Positions 59,401-64,000 of a DNA stretch of 64,000 bases are shown piece by piece (the stretch's first letter is position 1; each line of letters begins with the position of its first letter). The stretch is taken from the NCBI RefSeq assembly GCF_029537235.1, contig NZ_CP120638.1, forward strand, positions 2,594,501 through 2,658,500, written 5' to 3'. Position numbers and translations under genes: made by a program. The notes beneath the pieces were generated by a model, which was not told the DNA's origin, ran no database searches, and saw only the letters and a program-made list of their open reading frames with translations. This DNA comes from Rhizobium sp. 32-5/1. Its GTDB lineage: Bacteria; Pseudomonadota; Alphaproteobacteria; Rhizobiales; Rhizobiaceae.

Positions 59401-59966
59401 CACGAAAACACTCCTTTGTCGGTTTGGATTTCGGCAAGACGCTGCCGCAAGTTCATAAGCTCGTCGGTGATCGCCTGTAGCTCTGGTGACGGCGCGTGAG
59501 GCTGGGCGGCCATGCGTTCGCGGAATTCTGCATTCTGGCGACGCTCGTCGCGCGCCCTTTGTCGAGCCGCAGCGGCACCCGGCCGGCGGGCTTTGTGCCA
59601 GTTCTCATGACGCTCGCGTTCGTCGGGCGTCATCGCGGCCAGCCGCTTGGCTCGTTTGCGAGCGGCGCGGTCCTGATCCTTCAGTTTCCGATCGAGCTTT
59701 TCCATACCATCAGCAGCGCCGCGGTTCGGCCATCGCGGTTTATGCCAACCCTCTCCGGAAGGTGTCCGGCCGCCGTGCAGATGGCACCTGCCGTTGGTCA
59801 TCGCCGGTTTCTGGCAAGGCTGTCCGTCGGACCTCTTGGCCGCCTCGCATCTTGGGCCTTCCCAATGCCGCTTGTTCATTTCCTGGCACTGCCGCCGGGC
59901 GATCTCGCGGAACTCGGGCGACCGTCGCCAGCGGTCGAGCTGCGGCGCGCCCTTTGGTCCGCTCAT
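59400..59966 (-). CDS. HGG-motif (HGGxSTG-like) phage protein
   Basis: 188 aa, highly charged. The region CEAAKRSDGQPCQKPAMTNG then RCHLHGGRTPSGEGWHKPRW carries four Cys/His-type metal-binding candidates and the HGGxxxxG signature of small phage/ICE proteins of unknown function that often lie near terminase genes. A long Arg/Ala helix follows (KDQDRAARKRAKRLAAMTPD). The start is the ATG at 59966 (MSGPKGAPQLDRWRRSPEFR). Confidence 0.68.
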   Translation of the reverse strand: MSGPKGAPQLDRWRRSPEFREIARRQCQEMNKRHWEGPRCEAAKRSDGQPCQKPAMTNGRCHLHGGRTPSGEGWHKPRWPNRGAADGMEKLDRKLKDQDRAARKRAKRLAAMTPDERERHENWHKARRPGAAAARQRARDERRQNAEFRERMAAQPHAPSPELQAITDELMNLRQRLAEIQTDKGVFS

Positions 59967-60144
59967 GGGCAACCTCCAGAACAAGGTTCTGTGAGGTAAA
60001 GGCGCTGTGGCTCCCGCGACGGCGCCGCGATTATGAGCGGACTACAATTTGTATATTTCCCATTTATCTGGCTGTCGGCCCCTAACCCAACCGGGAGCAT
60101 GGCGCGCTCTGCGCGAGCGCGCAGCGCTGCCCCGTAGGGGTGCC

Positions 60145-60317
60145 ACTTTGCGCACTTGCTTCCCGCACCCGCAAACCCCTGTAAAATAAGGACTTCGCCG
60201 CGCTTTGCCGCACTCTGCGCGGCACATTTGCGCATTGTGCCTTGCCGCAATGAAATCAATGACTTAGCTAGGGGCTCGGCGCGCTTTGCGCAAAATGGCA
60301 GATCACTTTGCGCACTT
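60145..60317. repeat. Iteron-like repeats, candidate replication origin
   Basis: ACTTTGCGCACTT occurs exactly at 60145-60157 and 60305-60317. Variants lie between at about 60203 (CTTTGCCGCACTC), 60226 (ATTTGCGCATT) and 60284 (CTTTGCGCAAAA). Nearby, CCCC-GTA-GGGG at about 60130 and a GCGC-rich palindrome precede them. The cluster fills the 364-base gap directly downstream of the primase-helicase gene. No ORF is convincing here. Confidence 0.55.
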
Positions 60318-60330
60318 TCCTTCATCGGAA

Positions 60331-62735
60331 TTAGGTGAAAACGGAAGGGCATGTTTCATCCTCTAACGACAAGTTGTCTATCGCCGCGCTGCCTATCGGG
60401 TCGATTTCGTATCCCATTATCGGCTTGCGATCTGACGTCCTACCGACTTCAACGACGCGGATAACCGACTTGGACGTCAGTCGCTCGAACGCGGCGGCCG
60501 TCTCATCGAAGGTCAATGATTTAAGAATTCCGGCTGCCTGGACCTTCAGAACCTTGGGCGCATAGTAGGGACTGTTCGGGAATTGGGCGAGCCTGATCCC
60601 CCGCGGGCGATGATCGCTTCCGCAACAGCGCGCTCTGCCACGTCGTCGAGATCCGGAACGTCGGTGTCCGCCGCCGATACGCTGGAAACGGGACTGGAGG
60701 CACCCAACGGCACGAAGGCGCCGCGTCTCCATTCCAGTTTCAGCTTTGAGCCCTTCGGACCATAGTTGAGTTTCATGTTCTCCAACTCGCGAACGTTACC
60801 GCTGCTTTCCGGCGTTGCGTCGGCATTCCGGCCCTTCCTCTGCGGACCGTCTGGACGTTTCAGATAAATTCGCGAGCGCGCGGCGTTGCTCCAGGCCGTT
60901 GAACCTGAAGTGCCAGTGCCTGTGTTCTTGCCGCTCTGCGATGGATGCCCGAGCGCAATAACTGAGCCGCCGATCGCCTGCGCAAGGCCGCCCAGGCAAA
61001 GCTTCACAAAGGCACTGACCTGCGCGCGGTCGATCTCGTTGCCCGCATAGACATCCGCAAGGGTGTCGATGATGATCACGTCCGCGCCGAACGCCCGCGC
61101 TCCGTCGCGGAGCTGGTACCAGAGAGGGGTCAATTTTAGTTCGCCGGCTTTTGCATCCCAACGTGCCAGAATGTTCAGGTCATGCTTTCGTGAGACCAGT
61201 CGCAAATTTGTTAAATCGTCCATTGCCAAGCCGAGCGATTGATTGATCGCACTTTGCCTTCGATGCAGCTCATTGGCGTCATCCTCGCAAAAGAAGCATA
61301 TGACGCGGGCTGCACGTGTCGGCTGCCCCAGCCACTTACGGCCGGTCGCCGCGGCGGTGGCGTATTGGTGCGCTAACAGCGTCTTCCCGACACCTCCATC
61401 ACCGTAGAGTAGTGTTACTTCGTGCCGTGGTATCCAGTTCTCGACTTCCCACTCCTGCGGCGCCGGCGTAGAACCGTGCCAAGCTGTCGGCGAGATCCAT
61501 TCAATACCACCAGCGACGGGCGGGTTTGGGTCAAAGAACTTGGCAACGATCACGCTGATCTCGGCAGCGCGGGGTGCGCCTGCCTTGCCCCATGCCCGCG
61601 CCAATGCGCGCCCGGTGCCGCCGGCGTCCTCGGCTTTCTCCAGCGTCGAAAACACGATCGGCCAGGTGCATGCGACGTCCGCGAAATCCGAAGCCGAAAA
61701 TTGGGCATCCCCTAGATAGCGCGCCAATGAAAACAGGAACTGCGAACCGGTCGTGTCGTCTGCCCGCGATCCGCGTAAAGCCTTTGGATCCCCCTCCAGC
61801 AGACTGTCGAGCATTGGATTGCGCTGGCGCGCAATGGCGAGCCGCTCGGCAACGGACGGATCCAAGTCTGTAAACGATCCTGTGAATACCGGCGCCGGCC
61901 CGATCTCGCGCAAGGCCTGCGCAATTGCGGCCGTTTCGTCCGACGTGTGGGTTTCGTCGAAATCGTCGCGCTCATCGCGCGGCGCCAGCGGCGCGAGGCT
62001 TCCGATCTCATCTTGCGTATATCGGCGCGGTGCGGCAGGGACCTCGGTCGAGGCGGTTCGATTGCCAGGCGGATACTTCATAAGCTTTTTGGGCGTCAGC
62101 AAATTGACGGTGCCGGGCAGCCGGAGAACGCGGTCGATATTCTGGACAGCGTCGCCGCGCAGCGCCTTCGCCAAGGCTTTCCCGCATCCTTCTGCCCATT
62201 GCCCCTCGGCGCCCGCGTCAATGCTCTCTGCAGCCAGCCAGATATGTTGCAAACCGTTGCCGGTATCGATCGTCAGCGATGGCGGGAATTGTGCGGCGTC
62301 GGGCAGCTGGCGTGACCGAAGTTCGGCGCGTGCCTCGGCGAACTCGGAAGGGGTCAGCGGCCGGTCGTCATGCTTGATCGGGTCGAGATCAACACCCACT
62401 CCACGGATGCGGGCGATATCAGCTTTTTCGAGCTTTTTGTTCGGCGCATCCGGCCGCGGCTCGTTCAACGAAAAATAGCAGTTCGCTTTCGCGTTGTTGC
62501 GATCGACCCAATCGGCGATTTCGTGCCAGCTGTTTGGCGGAAATGTCCGCCCGGTCGGCGCTTGGTTCGGCCCTATCGCAACGACATTGTGCCATCCATG
62601 CAGGTCCAGAGCCTGAAGGAAAGCCACGGCATCCCGAGCGGCTGGCGACCGCTCCGGAACATTGGCAACCACGTCGCCAAAGCAAGCATTGCCTTGCGCG
62701 GAAGGGCCGTCATGCTGTATATAAGCGCTGTGCAT
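60331..62735 (-). CDS. Primase-polymerase/RepA-type helicase fusion, frameshifted near the C-terminus
   Basis: About 801 aa. The N-terminal PrimPol/RepB-like region has IRGVGVDLDPIKHDD (catalytic acids), SLTIDTGNGLQHIWLAAE and RVLRLPGTVNLLTPKK. The middle AAA/RepA helicase has Walker A LLYGDGGVGKTLLAHQYA and DVIIIDTLADVYAGN, VIALGHPSQSGKNTGTGTSG. One C is missing in the run 60598-60602; restored, RGGIRLAQFPNSPYYAPKVL leads to a stop at 60331. It would replicate an integrated element or satellite. The ATG at 62735 follows GGAG. Confidence 0.85.
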
Positions 62736-62775
62736 ACTGATCTCCAAGGCGGACCGTTCCAGCGGGCCGCCTTAT

Positions 62776-63054
62776 TCATTTGAGGGGATTGGAAGCCACC
62801 AGCGCCAGGCGCGTTGGCGGGGCCTTGACGTCAGCCGGCGCGACAGGCTCCACGGCAGCGACATAGGCGATCAGGCTCGGAACCGAGACGACAAGCGGGG
62901 CACCTTGCTTGATGCGGTGCCCGATCAGCATTCCGCTTCCGATGCGCCGGCGCACCCATCCAGGCGAGCGAGCGGTAATTTCGGCGGCTTCCTCAAGCGA
63001 TAGAAAAGCCCGATCCCGCCAAGGGATGTAGGGCGCTTTTCGTTGCGACTTCAT
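62776..63054 (-). CDS. HTH regulator of the replication block
   Basis: 92 aa. The N-terminal MerR/Xis-like HTH FLSLEEAAEITARSPGWVRR and RIGSGMLIGHRIKQGAPLVV; the C-terminal tail is Pro/Ala-rich. GGAG before the ATG. It lies 40 bases upstream of the primase-helicase gene and may regulate it. Confidence 0.72.
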   Translation of the reverse strand: MKSQRKAPYIPWRDRAFLSLEEAAEITARSPGWVRRRIGSGMLIGHRIKQGAPLVVSVPSLIAYVAAVEPVAPADVKAPPTRLALVASNPLK

Positions 63055-63078
63055 GGGATGGTCTCCTGGTTGAGCTCA

Positions 63079-63681
63079 TCACCCTGCCGCGAAGCGTTCC
63101 GCCGAAATAGGGCTGGCATGCCGAGATGCGAAGCGCTCGCGCTTTTCATCGTCCGCTGCGACACGCTGCCGGATCTCGATTTCGTCGATCACCAACATGG
63201 TTTTCGCAAGGGCGCCAAGCAGGGATCGCGCCCGGCTGGCCGCCTTCAAAATGCGAGTATGCCCCTTTTCTACTAAGTCCAATTGATCAGGAATACCCAA
63301 ACGCGCGGCGGCTTTCACAATTGCGGCGCCTTTTGTCGGTTCCGTCACCATGGCCTCAAACACGGCCGCGGCACACACCCAAGCCCCCATATCCTTCCGG
63401 GGGCGCCCAACCCGGGAATAGTTCTTCCCGTGTTCCTCGGGTAAGAGCTCCGCAACCGACGCAGCGATATCGGAGTAGACGGTCATGGATTTTGCAACGG
63501 CCAGCTGTTCGGCCCGCGTCCTCTTTTCGCTGGCCGCCGTCATCCAGTAGAGATGAAAGGCGACGTCCTTGGGATCGCCTACGGCCACGGCCCACCTATC
63601 GAATTCGCTCTCGCTCTCCGCAAGTTGAGCGGCATAGGCATTCAACTCGGCTACGGCTAGGTTCAGCAACGACGTCATCAT
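63079..63681 (-). CDS. Hypothetical protein of the replication block
   Basis: About 200 aa, helical. Features: LNAYAAQLAESESEFDRWAV, YWMTAASEKRTRAEQLAVAK and a possible HTH-like VGRPRKDMGAWVCAAAVFEA. No family recognised. Tandem ATGs at 63681 and 63678 overlap the stop of the upstream HTH gene, indicating coupled translation. Confidence 0.62.
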   Translation of the reverse strand: MMTSLLNLAVAELNAYAAQLAESESEFDRWAVAVGDPKDVAFHLYWMTAASEKRTRAEQLAVAKSMTVYSDIAASVAELLPEEHGKNYSRVGRPRKDMGAWVCAAAVFEAMVTEPTKGAAIVKAAARLGIPDQLDLVEKGHTRILKAASRARSLLGALAKTMLVIDEIEIRQRVAADDEKRERFASRHASPISAERFAAG

Positions 63682-63920
63682 TGAGCCCCTGTTGCAGACC
63701 CGGCGACCCAAGCGCGGACGTCCGCAGCGCGGTAGCGGGGGCGCCCCTCGACATGAGTGATCGTAGGACCGCGGCCGACCTTCGCCCATTTTTTGAATGT
63801 CTGGACAGCAAATCCGGACATGAAGGCGACTTGCTTACGAGTGAGAAATGCACTGTCGGGCAACGCGTCGATGTCGAGTTTTGCGCCCAGTGCCAAAAAA
63901 TCAGGTGTGTCCTTCTGCAT
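63678..63920 (-). CDS. AlpA-like HTH protein
   Basis: 80 aa. ALPDSAFLTRKQVAFMSGFA and VQTFKKWAKVGRGPTITHVE, RPRYRAADVRAWVA form an AlpA/MerR-type winged HTH. AlpA-like regulators often head the replication module of integrated elements and Gram-negative phage satellites. GGAG before the ATG. It is the first gene of the leftward block seen in the window; 63921-64000 shows no further gene. Confidence 0.78.
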   Translation of the reverse strand: MQKDTPDFLALGAKLDIDALPDSAFLTRKQVAFMSGFAVQTFKKWAKVGRGPTITHVEGRPRYRAADVRAWVAGSATGAQ

Positions 63921-64000
63921 TCGTGTTCTCCAGTTGATAACCCTCTATGCCCCCAAGGGTAGGCAATGGGTGTCAAGCGGTCACGGAAACCAACAGACAA

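Noticed and set aside
60145..60317. CRISPR array
   Set aside because: The repeats are only 11-13 bases, irregularly spaced and variable; no cas genes nearby.
43717..64000. Insertion sequences
   Set aside because: No DDE or HUH transposase and no terminal inverted repeats with target duplications were recognised; recombinases present are of the tyrosine and serine types.

Overview
The window looks like a chromosome segment of a Rhizobiaceae alphaproteobacterium (Rhizobium/Agrobacterium/Neorhizobium type). Base composition is GC-rich. Gene content and order are typical of that family: acnA divergent from ccmABCDG; dapF-mtaB-ftsY-septation protein A; ffh-chorismate mutase-rpsP-rimM-trmD followed by rplS and leuC; a CenR-like regulator; ftsK-lolA-xth; and glnK-amtB behind a sigma-54 promoter. 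Short mosaic palindromic repeats of the rhizobial RIME type are present. The genus is inferred, not proven.

Layout. Positions 1-43,640 are core chromosome: central metabolism (aconitase, isopropylmalate isomerase large subunit, DAP epimerase, chorismate mutase), cytochrome c maturation, the SRP pathway (ffh, ftsY), ribosome and tRNA maturation (rpsP, rimM, trmD, rplS, mtaB), cell division (ftsK, septation protein A), nitrogen sensing (glnK-amtB), signalling (GAF-GGDEF-PilZ, a response regulator, a cyclic-nucleotide-binding protein), ubiquinone hydroxylation, DNA repair (xth) and lipoprotein transport (lolA). A tRNA-Gly(GCC) at 43,642-43,716 ends this block.

From the tRNA to the end of the window (about 20 kb) the content is accessory and mosaic. 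It holds a large orphan protein next to a tRNA-like scrap, a 768-aa phage virion-type protein, small lipoproteins, a three-Cys-motif (Gp37/Gp68) plus TcmP gene pair, a truncated tyrosine recombinase, an FRG-domain plus DUF262 gene pair, a Gp49-like/XRE toxin-antitoxin locus, a serine recombinase with a three-copy binding-site region, a dense cluster of RNA-type hairpins, two tandem excisionase-like genes, and a leftward block (AlpA-like HTH, unknown, HTH, primase-helicase, iteron-like repeats, HGG-motif protein, small terminase-like protein). That last block resembles the replication module of an integrated plasmid-phage or phage satellite whose end, and probably integrase, lies beyond position 64,000.

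A second theme is sequence quality. At least eleven genes, including the normally essential ffh and ftsY, are broken by a single missing base, nearly always in a homopolymer run. Adding one base restores a full-length family protein each time. I read these as sequencing or assembly errors and annotate the genes across the breaks. ftsY also carries a RIME-type repeat inside its coding region, with two consecutive in-frame stops that this explanation does not resolve simply.
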